A stretch of 64,000 bases of DNA from positions 1-64,000 of the forward strand of contig JAWKTM010000013.1 of NCBI GenBank assembly GCA_041399085.1, written 5' to 3'. The position numbers were made by a program, and so were the translations under genes. This DNA comes from JAWKTM01 sp041399085. Lineage in GTDB: Bacteria > Planctomycetota > Planctomycetia > Pirellulales > Pirellulaceae. The notes under the pieces were generated by a model. The model searched no databases, had not been told where the DNA came from, and worked only from the letters and a program-made list of their open reading frames with translations. Below, one piece after another: positions 27,795 through 36,876 of the stretch (the first letter of the stretch is position 1; every line of letters starts with the position of its first letter).

Positions 27795-28610
27795 ATGACC
27801 GAGATCGACCTACTATTCCAAGAACTGCGCCAAGCAGGCCGTAAAGCGTTGATGCCTTTCGTCACGGCGGGCGATCCCGACTTAGATTTTACGGCGGATG
27901 TGATTCGCGTTTTGGCGCAGCGCGGGTGCCATTTATGTGAGGTAGGAATTCCATACAGCGACCCAATCGCCGATGGCCCCGTGATTCAAGCTTCCTATAC
28001 GCGAGCCTTGGAGCATCGCGTCAAGCTCCACCAAATACTAGACATGCTGCGTGGCGTCTCCGGACAAATATCCATGCCGCGTGTCACGATGGTCAGCTAT
28101 GCGATCATTTATCGCCACGGTTTGGAGCGATATGTGGCTGAGGCGAAAGAGGCCGGTGTCGCTGGCGCGATCGTGCCCGATCTGCTGGTGGAGGAAGCCG
28201 GGCCGCTGTCCGAAATTTGCCGTCGAGAGAATTTCAACCTAATTCAATTAGTAACACCCACGACGTCGCGCGAACGGCAGCTTCGTATCGCCAACTCATC
28301 CACGGGATTCCTCTACTACGTTTCCGTGACCGGCATCACGGGCGAACGCACGCAATTGCCGCCCCAACTGGCTGATAATGTAGCCTGGTTACGCGAACAA
28401 ACCGACTTGCCGATCTGCATCGGCTTTGGCATTAATCAACCGGAGCACGTTCGCATGCTTGCTCCCGCGGCGGATGGTTTAATCGTCGGCTCGGCGATCG
28501 TGCGACGCGTTGCCAACGCCGCGACAGCTCCCCGAGCGGACGTGCTGCAAGACGTTGGCGATTATGTGGAAAGTCTGCTGCGGGCATTGCAAACGCCTGC
28601 TATTTCTTAA
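27795..28610 (+). CDS. trpA: Tryptophan synthase alpha chain
   Basis: The alpha subunit of tryptophan synthase, which splits indole-3-glycerol phosphate and passes indole to TrpB. The 271-residue length is normal. The catalytic glutamate lies in LCEVGIPYSDPIADGP and the second acid in the same segment (SDPIADG), with FVTAGDPD at the N terminus, PDLLVEE in the middle, YYVSVTGITGER, and GFGINQPEH then GLIVGSAIV in the phosphate-binding end. It follows trpB by 61 bases on the same strand. No other trp genes are in the window, so the pathway is split in this genome. Confidence 0.97.
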   Translation: MTEIDLLFQELRQAGRKALMPFVTAGDPDLDFTADVIRVLAQRGCHLCEVGIPYSDPIADGPVIQASYTRALEHRVKLHQILDMLRGVSGQISMPRVTMVSYAIIYRHGLERYVAEAKEAGVAGAIVPDLLVEEAGPLSEICRRENFNLIQLVTPTTSRERQLRIANSSTGFLYYVSVTGITGERTQLPPQLADNVAWLREQTDLPICIGFGINQPEHVRMLAPAADGLIVGSAIVRRVANAATAPRADVLQDVGDYVESLLRALQTPAIS

Positions 28611-28646
28611 CTGGAAGGCGAGGCAACCGTTGACCAAGGTTTCTTC

Positions 28647-29159
28647 TTAGCAGAGCCCCAAGGTCAAAAACCCGGCAAGCCCAAGCTGACAGATAGCGAC
28701 GCCAACTCCAACGGCCAACCCCATCAGCTCGCGCCACATGAAGAGACCTTGAATCGTGACCATCACTCCTACGGTTCCAGCCATCTTTAAGCCCAGAAAC
28801 AATGCCATCGCGTCTGTTTCGACAACCTGGGCGAAAGGCTCTTGTCCGGGATGCTGCAACCCCATAATCCATCGGCAGCAGGGATTCAGCTCAAGGTGAG
28901 CCAACGATTCTTGATATTTGATTGTGAGAAACGAATCGAACGCCGAGACGCCTCCGATAATCAGCAGCATTACGGTAATAATCATCATTGACCGAATGGA
29001 AGTCGTCCGTGGACGATCCACGAGTAACGCCGCCGTTTCACGTGCCGTGGAATTCCGCGGTGCATGGCTCGCCGATTTGTTTCGCGATTGCACGCGGCGA
29101 CGCCAGATCGGTCTCCAGCGACTACGGTAATCCGATCTAGGAATTGTAAGGTCGATCAT
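28647..29159 (-). CDS. Membrane protein, unknown function
   Basis: I do not recognise this protein of up to 170 residues. The first 57 residues are very Arg/Ser-rich and may be an unstructured cytoplasmic tail, or the true start may be the Met pair at 28988/28985 just before the first membrane segment (MMIITVMLLIIGGVSAF). Two further hydrophobic segments follow after LELNPCCRW, at ALFLGLKMAGTVGVMVTI and MGLAVGVGVAICQLGLAGFL. The paired cysteines and NP turn are the most distinctive feature. It is convergent with trpA, 36 bases away. Confidence 0.6.
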   Translation of the reverse strand: MIDLTIPRSDYRSRWRPIWRRRVQSRNKSASHAPRNSTARETAALLVDRPRTTSIRSMMIITVMLLIIGGVSAFDSFLTIKYQESLAHLELNPCCRWIMGLQHPGQEPFAQVVETDAMALFLGLKMAGTVGVMVTIQGLFMWRELMGLAVGVGVAICQLGLAGFLTLGLC

Positions 29160-29341
29160 GGCCTGATCCTCTTGCTCTCTCCGTATGGTAACTTATTAAC
29201 TTCCGTGCTAGTGGCGGCGACCTTACGGCCGCCAATCTCCACTGTTCCCCACATCCCTGAGTTAAGCAATCCGAGTGCCGTTGAAAATGACGAGGTGACT
29301 CGGGCGTGTTGCCATTGTTAGCTTGGTGCTCCCACGACTTG

Positions 29342-29833
29342 CTAGCGGGTCCGCTTCCGCGCGCCGGACAGCGTGAAGTCATGGGTGTTTGTCGCATTCG
29401 CGCCAACTTCAGCGGTCAGTTCGCTTGCCGCGGGATCGCTATACTTGGGCGGAACGACCTCGAACGCCTTGCCCTGCATCTTTAGCTGCGTGATATCCAT
29501 TCCCATTGCGGCATCCACGACCGTACCTTCCGCTACCTCCAACCGACTTACGGCAACTCGATACCGTCCTGCCGGAAGGCTGTGGTCGCCGGACAATTCA
29601 TAACTGCCGTCCGGCGCCGTTTTCGTCACGGCCACGCCGCTAAAACCAGCTGGCAACTCGCCCATGTAGCTATACATGACTTCGGCGTCCGCCAACGGTT
29701 GGCCATCCATCGTAACGATGCCGCTGACCGGCATGCCGGCTCCTCCACCGCAGCCTGCCAGGAGGCTACAAAGCCCCAGCAGGGCACTGAGTCGCACCAC
29801 CAACAGATACGTTTTCCAAGTTGTGAGAGACAT
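29342..29833 (-). CDS. Lipoprotein with carboxypeptidase-regulatory-like fold
   Basis: A 163-residue lipoprotein. The N terminus is a lipoprotein signal with the lipobox LLAGC near residue 28. The rest is a beta-sandwich of the transthyretin or carboxypeptidase-regulatory type, with the family phrases VSGIVTMDGQPLADAEV, TAPDGSYELSG and LPAGRYRVAVSR. In planctomycetes such lipoproteins commonly sit beside DUF1559 pseudopilin genes, as here: the DUF1559 gene ends 91 bases upstream on the same strand. A joint role in an envelope fibre or pseudopilus is plausible but unproven. Confidence 0.8.
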   Translation of the reverse strand: MSLTTWKTYLLVVRLSALLGLCSLLAGCGGGAGMPVSGIVTMDGQPLADAEVMYSYMGELPAGFSGVAVTKTAPDGSYELSGDHSLPAGRYRVAVSRLEVAEGTVVDAAMGMDITQLKMQGKAFEVVPPKYSDPAASELTAEVGANATNTHDFTLSGARKRTR

Positions 29834-29924
29834 TTCAATAGTTCCTATCTTGATCGTATGCTTGAAAACTTTGTTTGCTTGAACATCAGTCGCTAGGCCG
29901 AAAACATTAATCGCAAACCGAGCT

Positions 29925-30884
29925 CTAGTTGGCGATAACTTGACGGTCAGCGATTCGATTCATCCAGCGAAAGACGTTATCAAAGTCCACGGTTTCGGCC
30001 ACGAAAGTTACCGAACCGTCACACAACACGAACTGAGCGCCGCCCGGATGGTAGCTGCCGAATCCCCAGGCATATTGCTTCTTGGTTTTATTGCCCAGAT
30101 AGTCGTAATTCACCGTATAGGTACGGTTAGGCGTGTAGCCGTGGCAGCAAGTATGCGTGCCCGCGCCCCAATAGGGACCGTATGCCGTGCTGGTCTTTCC
30201 GCGATTGCCTTGCTTCGATTCGCCAATCGCAATGGTTTGGCTGGTGCCATCCAAGATGTCGGCCAGACGCGCGGCTCCGTCATTGCCGAATGCTCCCTGG
30301 TCGATCGAGCCCGAGTAGGTGCTCCAGGGGTTGCTGTAGTCCGTGTAGCTGCCGGACGCAAATAGATAGTTGCTGCGAGCTACATCATTGCGTTCGTAGA
30401 AACCCGTGCCATTCGGGCCATCGACCGTGATCTCGGGCTGGCCATCCGAAGGACAGGTATAGACTTCGAGGATCTTGCTGTAGAGCGCCTTGTTCGTGGA
30501 ACTCACACTCACACCTCCCGCGAACGGTTTCCCATTCGGGTTCGACGTGCTCGACGGAACGTTGAAGTTATACTGATCGTGAATCGTGGTCATTTCGAGA
30601 AACGGCAGTAGAAGCATGAACCCCGTTGTGTTGGCTGTGGGCGCGCCGACGCTCGACCGACCGGATCCAATGAGAGCCGGTGGAAACACTTTAAACACAT
30701 CATGATAGTTTTGCAGTGCTAAACCTTGTTGCTTGAGGTTGTTCGAGCAGGAAGAGCGGCGTGCCGCTTCACGGGCCGCTTGCACGGCTGGCAGAAGCAT
30801 GGCAACTAGAACGCCGATGATGGCGATAACAACTAACAGTTCCACGAGAGTAAACGCGGAACGGCGGATGATGGACTTCGACAT
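29925..30884 (-). CDS. DUF1559 pseudopilin-like protein (H-X9-DG)
   Basis: A 319-residue type II secretion/type IV pilin-like protein. The N terminus is a class III prepilin signal (RRSAFTLVELLVVIAIIG), cleaved before the phenylalanine with the glutamate at position five of the mature protein. The conserved NNLKQQGLALQNYHD follows. The large C-terminal DUF1559 domain ends with YHPGGAQFVLCDGSV, matching the H-X9-DG motif. A ribosome site AAAGG precedes the start. Planctomycetes have many copies; their role is unknown, although the pilin N terminus implies assembly at the inner membrane. The lipoprotein gene downstream is a likely partner. Confidence 0.92.
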   Translation of the reverse strand: MSKSIIRRSAFTLVELLVVIAIIGVLVAMLLPAVQAAREAARRSSCSNNLKQQGLALQNYHDVFKVFPPALIGSGRSSVGAPTANTTGFMLLLPFLEMTTIHDQYNFNVPSSTSNPNGKPFAGGVSVSSTNKALYSKILEVYTCPSDGQPEITVDGPNGTGFYERNDVARSNYLFASGSYTDYSNPWSTYSGSIDQGAFGNDGAARLADILDGTSQTIAIGESKQGNRGKTSTAYGPYWGAGTHTCCHGYTPNRTYTVNYDYLGNKTKKQYAWGFGSYHPGGAQFVLCDGSVTFVAETVDFDNVFRWMNRIADRQVIAN

Positions 30885-31543
30885 GTGTCTTTACCTTTGT
30901 TTGAATTGCTAAGAACGGAAACTGATGTAAGAGTGAAGCTGCGAGAGAGTGGACGACAACACGGGCTCTGTTCGTACTGGCGCGCAGAGCGATACCGAAA
31001 GCTCATGACATAAGCTTCTCTCCTGAAACGAAGGTAGGTGCAGCACCGCTTTCGTGCCGCCAAGATCACGAACTCGGGACACGTTTTCCGACGACGTTAT
31101 GCGCGGAAAGCGTGTTGTTGGTCCGCCTGAACATGTTTTTCCACGGGCTTGGGAGAGATGCGCCGTGGGGGCTCACTGCAACTTGGTTAGAGTCACCGGA
31201 GCATTGGAATATGGAAGGCATGGAGGAAGGGAGCCTCTTCACCCTGTCCTGGCCGACCGTGACGAAAGCAACCGACGTGCCAATCGTGCTCTGCCCCTCT
31301 TACCGCCGCAAGATTTCCGCAATAACTGTAAGACTGTGGCGTCGAATTTTGCCTAATGCGTCGAAACGTTCACGAAGCAACCGCGCGAACTTAAAGAACG
31401 ACGCCGCTAGCTGGCGGCGAGTTACGCAGCCGATGCACGGTTCTTAAGCAACCCGACGAACGGCGCCAGAATCTGCTAGAAATGATGCAGCGCCGATGCG
31501 AAGATAGTCGTCTACAACACGTTTTCCGATTCCGGTGAAACCC
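30885..31543. other. 659-base intergenic region between divergent genes
   Basis: This gap separates the minus-strand DUF1559 gene from the plus-strand WD40 gene. I see no convincing coding frame: the open stretches at 31054-31356 and 31112-31447 have arbitrary composition and no ribosome site. It must hold promoters for both flanking genes, but no strong -35/-10 pair stands out. A GC-rich palindrome (CGCCGC/GCGGCG around TAGCTG) lies at 31402-31419 without a T tract. Confidence 0.4.
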
Positions 31544-32743
31544 ATGAAGATTTCCAATCCGCAGTTGCGCTGGCAACTGACTTTCCAAGGTGCGTGGCCC
31601 ACGGGAGTCGCCTTTCTGGGATCGAGCCAACGCTTGGCGGCGGCGAATCAGGAAGGTGTGATCGCCGTTTGGCAACTGCCGAACGAACCGCCGGCCGCCT
31701 CGGAAACCGAGGCTAAATCCAAGAAGGAGCATGACCGCGAAGCGCCTGACTTCGCGCCGCTACGGCGTCTGGACGGCCACACGAACGGCGTGACACGTCT
31801 TTTGGCGACTCGCGACGGCGAGCAGCTAATTTCCGCCAGCCTCGATCGCTCGATCCGCATCTGGCGACCTAACGATACGGCACAGGGGAAGGGCGAACTG
31901 GTCGTGGACATCGACTCGCGTCGCGCGGAGGTAAAGCGCACGAAGAACGAAGAGCTGCTGACCGCGCCCGGCGTGTCGGTCGAGACGATTTCATCCGCTC
32001 ACGTGCTCTCGGGCCACTCGCAATGGATTTATTCGCTGGGGATCAGCGACGACGAGCGACGCCTCATCTCGGGCGACTCCGGCTCGCAAGTTGTCGTTTG
32101 GGATCTCACGCAGCACAAAGAGCTGGCGCGGTGGCAAGGACTGTCGTGGAATTGGATCGTCGCCTCGGCCTTATCGCCTGACGGCAACATCGCGGCCGTC
32201 TCCGAATATCGATACAAGCGAGACGACTTCGATATTCCGGCTGCGGCGATGCGGCTGTTTGATGCGGCCACGGGCGAAGAGAAGCTAGATATTCTTCAAG
32301 TACAATTTCCCAAGTACGATCGCGGCGATGCAACTTATGGCGGCGGGCAAGTGTGGCGGAAGTTCGTGGCTCAAGGTCTCATCGCGGCGGACTTTTCACC
32401 AGACGGTTCGCTGCTGGCTTTGGGGCAAGGCGGCGAAACGGATACTGGCAAAGTCCACATTATTGACACTTCGACAGGAAAAGCGATCCGCGAGATTTCC
32501 GGCCATCGCTACGGCGTGACGGATGTCAAATTCTCCGCGGATGGAAACTACGTTCTATCAACCGGTCGGGACACAATGTTGCGAATCTGCCAAGTGTCTG
32601 ACGGCAAGGAAGTCGCGGCGTTGGGCAAGAGTCGAGGCGGGCAATTCAAGGATTGGCTGTACGCCTTGGCCATCTCGCCGGATCAAAACTGGGTGGCCGC
32701 CACGGACATCGCGGGGCTGGTCCACGTTTGGCAACTATCTTAG
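31544..32743 (+). CDS. WD40 repeat protein, cytoplasmic
   Basis: A 399-residue WD40 propeller protein with no signal peptide, unlike most WD40 proteins of this window. I start it at the ATG at 31544; a GTG nine bases earlier is possible. Repeats are visible in GHTNGVTRLLATRDGEQLI, SASLDRSIRIWRPND, GHSQWIYSLGISDDERRLIS, SGSQVVVWDLTQ and GHRYGVTDVKFSADGNYVL, ending WVAATDIAGLVHVWQLS. About six or seven blades are expected. A charged insert (EAKSKKEHDREAPD) falls between the first two blades. It probably serves as a protein-binding platform. It sits 41 bases before the GDSL hydrolase gene. Confidence 0.78.
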   Translation: MKISNPQLRWQLTFQGAWPTGVAFLGSSQRLAAANQEGVIAVWQLPNEPPAASETEAKSKKEHDREAPDFAPLRRLDGHTNGVTRLLATRDGEQLISASLDRSIRIWRPNDTAQGKGELVVDIDSRRAEVKRTKNEELLTAPGVSVETISSAHVLSGHSQWIYSLGISDDERRLISGDSGSQVVVWDLTQHKELARWQGLSWNWIVASALSPDGNIAAVSEYRYKRDDFDIPAAAMRLFDAATGEEKLDILQVQFPKYDRGDATYGGGQVWRKFVAQGLIAADFSPDGSLLALGQGGETDTGKVHIIDTSTGKAIREISGHRYGVTDVKFSADGNYVLSTGRDTMLRICQVSDGKEVAALGKSRGGQFKDWLYALAISPDQNWVAATDIAGLVHVWQLS

Positions 32744-32784
32744 TTGGTTTTCACACTCTTATTCTTCACATCGAGATTTCTACC

Positions 32785-33546
32785 ATGAGACACCCTGCGC
32801 ACCGTTTAACCCGTCGATCGCTACTGCAATCCTCCGTGGCCGCTGGAGCCGCTTTGGCGGTCGGTTCGGTAGCCACCCATGCGCGAGCCAAGGAACAAGG
32901 CATCGCCAGCTTACCGGAAGGCGCCGTCGTCTTGTTTCAAGGCGATTCGATCACCGATGCGGGACGAGACCGCAATTCGGCAAATGCGAACCATCCTGGC
33001 GGCCTTGGGCGAGGCTATCCCTTCCTCATCGCCGGTGGTTTGCTGCGCGATCATGCGACTTCGGGGCTGAAGGTTTTCAATCGAGGCATCAGCGGTAATA
33101 AAGTCCCGGACCTACAAAAACGGTGGCAGCAAGATTGCGTTGACCTTGAGCCGAATGTGTTGAGTATCCTTATCGGCGTGAACGACATCTGGCATAAATT
33201 GAACGGGCGCTACGACGGCTCCGTGGCCGATTATGAGTCGGGCTTTCGTCAATTGTTGCAAGAGACAATGCAGAAGTTGCCGGACACGCGTGTTGTGATT
33301 TGCGAGCCGTTCGTGCTCCGCTGTGGCGCGGTGAAGGACAATTGGTTTCCGGAGTTCGACGAGCGGCGGGCCGCGGCGAAGAAACTGGCCGACGAACTGA
33401 AGCTGACTTTCGTACCATTTCAGTCCATGTTTGACGAAGCAACCAAGCAAGCGCCCCCTCAATATTGGGCCGGCGACGGCGTGCATCCGACACTCGCGGG
33501 CCACTCGCTGATGGCCCGGACATGGCGTCAAGTCACGGGACTGTAG
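32785..33546 (+). CDS. SGNH/GDSL hydrolase, Tat-exported
   Basis: A secreted esterase of the SGNH family, 253 residues. The start at 32785 gives a twin-arginine signal (LTRRSLLQSSVAAGAALAVGS). The four SGNH blocks are present: the nucleophile in FQGDSITDAGR, a glycine block at NRGISGNK, the Asn block in IGVNDIWH, and the catalytic Asp-His pair in GDGVHPTLAGH. It would cleave carboxyl esters, perhaps sugar O-acetyl groups. It follows the WD40 gene and converges on the metallophosphoesterase gene 16 bases away. Confidence 0.88.
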   Translation: MRHPAHRLTRRSLLQSSVAAGAALAVGSVATHARAKEQGIASLPEGAVVLFQGDSITDAGRDRNSANANHPGGLGRGYPFLIAGGLLRDHATSGLKVFNRGISGNKVPDLQKRWQQDCVDLEPNVLSILIGVNDIWHKLNGRYDGSVADYESGFRQLLQETMQKLPDTRVVICEPFVLRCGAVKDNWFPEFDERRAAAKKLADELKLTFVPFQSMFDEATKQAPPQYWAGDGVHPTLAGHSLMARTWRQVTGL

Positions 33547-33553
33547 CCAGGAA

Positions 33554-33572
33554 TCGGGCATACTATGCCCGA
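33554..33572. terminator. Palindromic stem at convergent gene ends
   Basis: TCGGGCAT at 33554-33561 pairs perfectly with ATGCCCGA at 33565-33572 around a three-base loop. It spans the gap between the ends of the convergent GDSL and metallophosphoesterase genes. No T tract follows on either side, so it is a candidate bidirectional terminator stem only. Confidence 0.4.
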
Positions 33573-34453
33573 GTGGGGACGGACGGCGCCGGCTCGGGCA
33601 TCAGTTGCTCTAGGAAGCGGTGTTTCGACCGCGGAAACTCATGGCGGCTGATGGACGCAAATCCGTCGAGGTCCGTGAAGTACATATAATGCGTGATGAA
33701 GATGGTAGTCGCTGAGATGTGAATCACATTGAACGTGTTCTTCTCATGTTCACGAGCTCGGCCGCGGCGGGATGTGGATGTGCCACTTTGGGCGATAATG
33801 ATCCCGCGTTCCCGATCGGCGCCGGGATAGACATCCAGGGAGTTGCCTACGTAAGCGCGATGTTGATGCCCTCCCATCACCATCTCGACATCCAACCGAT
33901 GGAAGGTGTCCAGCGCTCGACGCGCTCCTCGCATCGACTGGCTCTTGTCATAATCGGGAGCCGGCGCGAAATGGTGATGAGCCACAACGATGCGAATGCC
34001 TCCCGCCGGGTGATCCGCAAACGCTTGCTCGCAAAATTCCAATTGCGATGGCCGAATCGCGCCGTTCGTGATAGCCGTTCGCGGCGCGGCGCTGTTGAGC
34101 GCCACGAAACGGGCGGGACCAAAGTCCACAACTTGATCTAAGTCCTCGGCCATGTACTGGCGATAGTACCGATACGGATCGAACAATCTCTCGAATATTC
34201 GATACAAAGGCACGTCGTGATTTCCGGGAACGACGACGACTGGCGCGGCAGGCAGCGAATCGAGGAACTTACGGGCAGCAGCGAACTGCTCGGGCTTGGC
34301 ACGTTGCGTAAAGTCGCCGCTGGCCACGATCACATCGGCGCGAACGAGAGCCGCCTCGCGCAGCAGCGCCTCGCCCACGCGCGGCACGTAGGGCGGTCCG
34401 AAATGCAAATCGGAAATGTGCAAGATCGTAAGTTCGGGGGCTTCTGGTGTCAT
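33563..34453 (-). CDS. Calcineurin-like metallophosphoesterase
   Basis: A cytoplasmic metallophosphoesterase of 296 residues. The five metal-binding motifs occur in order: DLHFG near residue 16, GDFTQ near 47, GNHDVP near 78, the single His in VVAHHHFAP near 163, and GGHQHRAY near 200. The family cleaves phosphoesters of nucleotides, lipids or proteins; the target here cannot be told. The C-terminal end is Pro/Glu-rich. It lies downstream of the YihY and PRC-barrel genes on the same strand, 66 bases from the YihY gene end. Confidence 0.88.
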   Translation of the reverse strand: MTPEAPELTILHISDLHFGPPYVPRVGEALLREAALVRADVIVASGDFTQRAKPEQFAAARKFLDSLPAAPVVVVPGNHDVPLYRIFERLFDPYRYYRQYMAEDLDQVVDFGPARFVALNSAAPRTAITNGAIRPSQLEFCEQAFADHPAGGIRIVVAHHHFAPAPDYDKSQSMRGARRALDTFHRLDVEMVMGGHQHRAYVGNSLDVYPGADRERGIIIAQSGTSTSRRGRAREHEKNTFNVIHISATTIFITHYMYFTDLDGFASISRHEFPRSKHRFLEQLMPEPAPSVPTRA

Positions 34454-34519
34454 GCTCGGCAGTTTACACGTCGAAGACCGATTTACCGAGACGTGGCGAC
34501 CGAAATACCGCGACGAACG

Positions 34520-35413
34520 TTATGTAACGGCTACCTCGCTGTCCGAGTGATTCGGTTCGTCACTCCGAGAATCACAATCTCGGCAAACCACTTGCACGTA
34601 CTCAGCACCAAGGAAAATAATGCTGGCGGCGTAATAGATCCACAACATGATGGCAATAAAGGAACCGACCACTCCGTAGGCCGTGTATTTGTTTCCGATG
34701 AGAAACGCGGCCAGAATCGCGCGGCCTACTTCCCAAGCGACGGCCGTTAGCGCCGCGCCTTGGGCCGCTTCGCGCCACCGTATCTCTAGTCTCGGCAAAA
34801 AACGGTATAGCAGCGTAAAGACACAGGTATTCAGCCCAATGCTAACCATCAATTGACCGATTTGCCACAGCCAGTCGGCCGATGGCAATAGCTGCTCGCC
34901 GTAAGCTCGCACCGTGGCAAACGCCATGCCCGCGACAAATACGACGAGAATCAGCACCCCAACGGCAATTAATAGCAAAAAGGCGCGCAACCGAAACCAA
35001 ATAATATTGCGTACTGTCCCCAACCAACTGTGAGACTCTGGATCGTCCACATTCCATATGCGATTAAATGCTCGCTCGAAGTTGGCGAACAAGTTGATGG
35101 CGGCAAACAGCAGAACGACAATGCCCGTTGGGCCGCCGACTGCCGCTTGCTCTTGCACACCGGACAGCATTTCGCGCACATCGTTGCCCACTTCGGCCGA
35201 AGCGTAGTCGGAAATAGCCGAGACGACTTGCGCTTCTGCATCCTGGCCGATATGGCTATATCGAAGAAAGAATCCGAGTCCAGAAATTAAGACCAGCAGC
35301 AGGGGAAACATAGATAACGCCGCATAGTAGGCCACACTGGCCGCCATTAGTCCACCGTCGTCGCCTAGCCAACGTTGGGCCGCTTCCCAAATTTGTTTGC
35401 CGATTCGCAGCAC
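34520..35413 (-). CDS. YihY/BrkB family membrane protein
   Basis: An inner-membrane protein of the YihY/UPF0761 (once annotated BrkB or ribonuclease BN) family. I choose the GTG at 35413 because GAGGAG lies 10 bases upstream, at the end of the preceding gene; a longer reading to 35497 overlaps that gene by 68 bases. About six membrane segments are expected, starting with ASVAYYAALSMFPLLLVLISG and later NLFANFERAFNRIW, the conserved GSFIAIMLWIYYAASIIFLGAEYVQV near the end. The family role is unsettled. It is probably co-transcribed with the PRC-barrel gene just upstream. Confidence 0.85.
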   Translation of the reverse strand: MLRIGKQIWEAAQRWLGDDGGLMAASVAYYAALSMFPLLLVLISGLGFFLRYSHIGQDAEAQVVSAISDYASAEVGNDVREMLSGVQEQAAVGGPTGIVVLLFAAINLFANFERAFNRIWNVDDPESHSWLGTVRNIIWFRLRAFLLLIAVGVLILVVFVAGMAFATVRAYGEQLLPSADWLWQIGQLMVSIGLNTCVFTLLYRFLPRLEIRWREAAQGAALTAVAWEVGRAILAAFLIGNKYTAYGVVGSFIAIMLWIYYAASIIFLGAEYVQVVCRDCDSRSDEPNHSDSEVAVT

Positions 35414-35429
35414 GCGAAGCTTACTCCTC

Positions 35430-35801
35430 TCATCCCGTATAATTCGCGGGCTTTTCCCAAGTGGGTTTTGCGCCGTAATACTTCGATAATTCGTCACGCC
35501 ACTGGCCGGGCCACGATTTTCGCTCAGTCAGATCGAATCGCGGGGCCTGCCGTAATCGATCGGGTTGTATCTCCACCACCCAGTATTCTTGGTCTGATTT
35601 ACGCGTCGCCGTGGACCACGGCAACAGTGTGGCTTGGTTCGTCGCATCGCCGGGCGTTTGCAGTACGATGTACTCGACTTGCCCCGTGGCCGCGTCCATC
35701 AACAGGCTGGTGATTTGTCCAGCCACTTCGCCGTTTGAATGGCGAACCTCGGCCTGCAAAACGGTGTCGATTGCGACCAAACCTGGGTCGTCCGTTGTCA
35801 T
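35430..35801 (-). CDS. PRC-barrel domain protein
   Basis: A small protein with one PRC-barrel domain, a beta-barrel found in ribosome maturation and photosynthetic reaction-centre proteins. I take the ATG at 35801; a TTG at 35873 would add 24 basic residues. The domain is seen in EVRHSNGEVAGQITSLLMDAATGQVEYIVLQTPG, followed by LLPWSTATRKSDQEYWVVEI. The C-terminal tail (DELSKYYGAKPTWEKPANY) is typical of stress-related PRC proteins. It is divergent from pdxJ and lies directly before the YihY gene. Confidence 0.75.
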   Translation of the reverse strand: MTTDDPGLVAIDTVLQAEVRHSNGEVAGQITSLLMDAATGQVEYIVLQTPGDATNQATLLPWSTATRKSDQEYWVVEIQPDRLRQAPRFDLTERKSWPGQWRDELSKYYGAKPTWEKPANYTG

Positions 35802-36010
35802 ATTAATTCTCGCCGTTCGATGGGCTTGTCGCCGCGAAAACACGACCAGCGAACTGTCGTCTTCCGTCGGCAACTCGTTTCGTGGAATGGATCGACGTAA
35901 GTGCCGAGCAAGCTGTGTGCCAGCGGCGGTGCGACGGACGATAGGCGAAGTGGCCCGTGCGGCCTAAAATGCGTCTTCCAACTGCCCCTGAACTTCGGAA
36001 AGCACTCGAT

Positions 36011-36721
36011 ATGCCCGAACTTGGAGTCAACATTGATCACGTCGCCACCGTGCGACAGGCACGCAAGACGTATGAACCGGACCCAGTGTGGGCTGCGGCT
36101 TTGGCCGAATTGGGCGGAGCGGACGCGATTACCATTCATCTCCGCGAGGACCGTCGGCATATTCAAGACCGGGATTTGCGACTGCTGCGCGAAACGGTAA
36201 CCGTGCGACTGAACTTGGAATTGGCCGCCAACGACGAGATCGTGGGAATTGCGTGCGGCACGAAGCCCGATCAGGCGACACTGGTGCCGGAACGCCGCGA
36301 AGAAGTGACCACCGAAGGCGGCCTGGACATCGTTTCGCATTGCGACACGGTAACCCGAGCGATCGAGAGGCTTCACGCCGCCGGGATATTCGTGAGCCTG
36401 TTTCTGGATGCCGAACCGGCTCAAATCGAAATGGCCGAGCGACTAAGGGCCGATGCGATCGAGCTGCATACCGGGCAATACGCATTGGCGTCGGCCGCGG
36501 ACCGGCCACGCGAACTCCAAAAACTGGCCGAAGCCGGCGAGGAAATCATTCGACGCGGGATGCAGCTTCACGCCGGACATGGTTTGAACTATCAAAACGT
36601 CAAGCCCGTCGCCGCGATCGCCGGCATGCATGAATTGAACATCGGCCACAGTATCGTGGCCCGCGCCTTGATGATTGGAATGCGAGACGCCGTTCGCGAA
36701 ATGAAGTCGCTGATCGCATAG
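36011..36721 (+). CDS. pdxJ: Pyridoxine 5'-phosphate synthase
   Basis: Catalyses the last ring-closing step of the DXP-dependent vitamin B6 pathway, joining 3-amino-2-oxopropyl phosphate and deoxyxylulose 5-phosphate to give pyridoxine 5'-phosphate. The start at 36011 gives 236 residues, the family size. Signatures are GVNIDHVATVRQARKT at the N terminus, IHLREDRRHIQDRD, TEGGLDI, HTGQYA, HAGHGLNYQNV and ELNIGHSIVARAL. The histidines and glutamate used in catalysis are within these. It is followed by dapA after 155 bases. Elements of pdxA are not in the window. Confidence 0.96.
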   Translation: MPELGVNIDHVATVRQARKTYEPDPVWAAALAELGGADAITIHLREDRRHIQDRDLRLLRETVTVRLNLELAANDEIVGIACGTKPDQATLVPERREEVTTEGGLDIVSHCDTVTRAIERLHAAGIFVSLFLDAEPAQIEMAERLRADAIELHTGQYALASAADRPRELQKLAEAGEEIIRRGMQLHAGHGLNYQNVKPVAAIAGMHELNIGHSIVARALMIGMRDAVREMKSLIA

Positions 36722-36800
36722 CGCCGCGGCAAGCAAAACGGCGGCTCCGCGGGGCTTGCGTCCTTGCCGATCGGCGTATCTGCCTTATCATGGCCGCTTG

Positions 36801-36830
36801 ACCGGTTCGCCGCGGGCAACCGGTTCTTTC
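36801..36830 (+). terminator. Possible weak terminator after pdxJ
   Basis: ACCGGTT at 36801-36807 pairs with AACCGGT at 36818-36824 around a GC-rich loop, followed by TCTTTC. The stem is short and the T tract is broken, so this is a weak candidate. It lies 80 bases after pdxJ and 47 before dapA. Confidence 0.3.
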
Positions 36831-36876
36831 CCCCTCTCACCTAAAGATCTCACAGCGATTTTTTCAGGATTCGGAC

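Noticed and set aside
31054..31447. Two open frames (100 and 111 codons) in the 659-base gap before the WD40 gene.
   Set aside because: There is no ribosome site, no hydrophobic or domain pattern, and they overlap each other in different frames.
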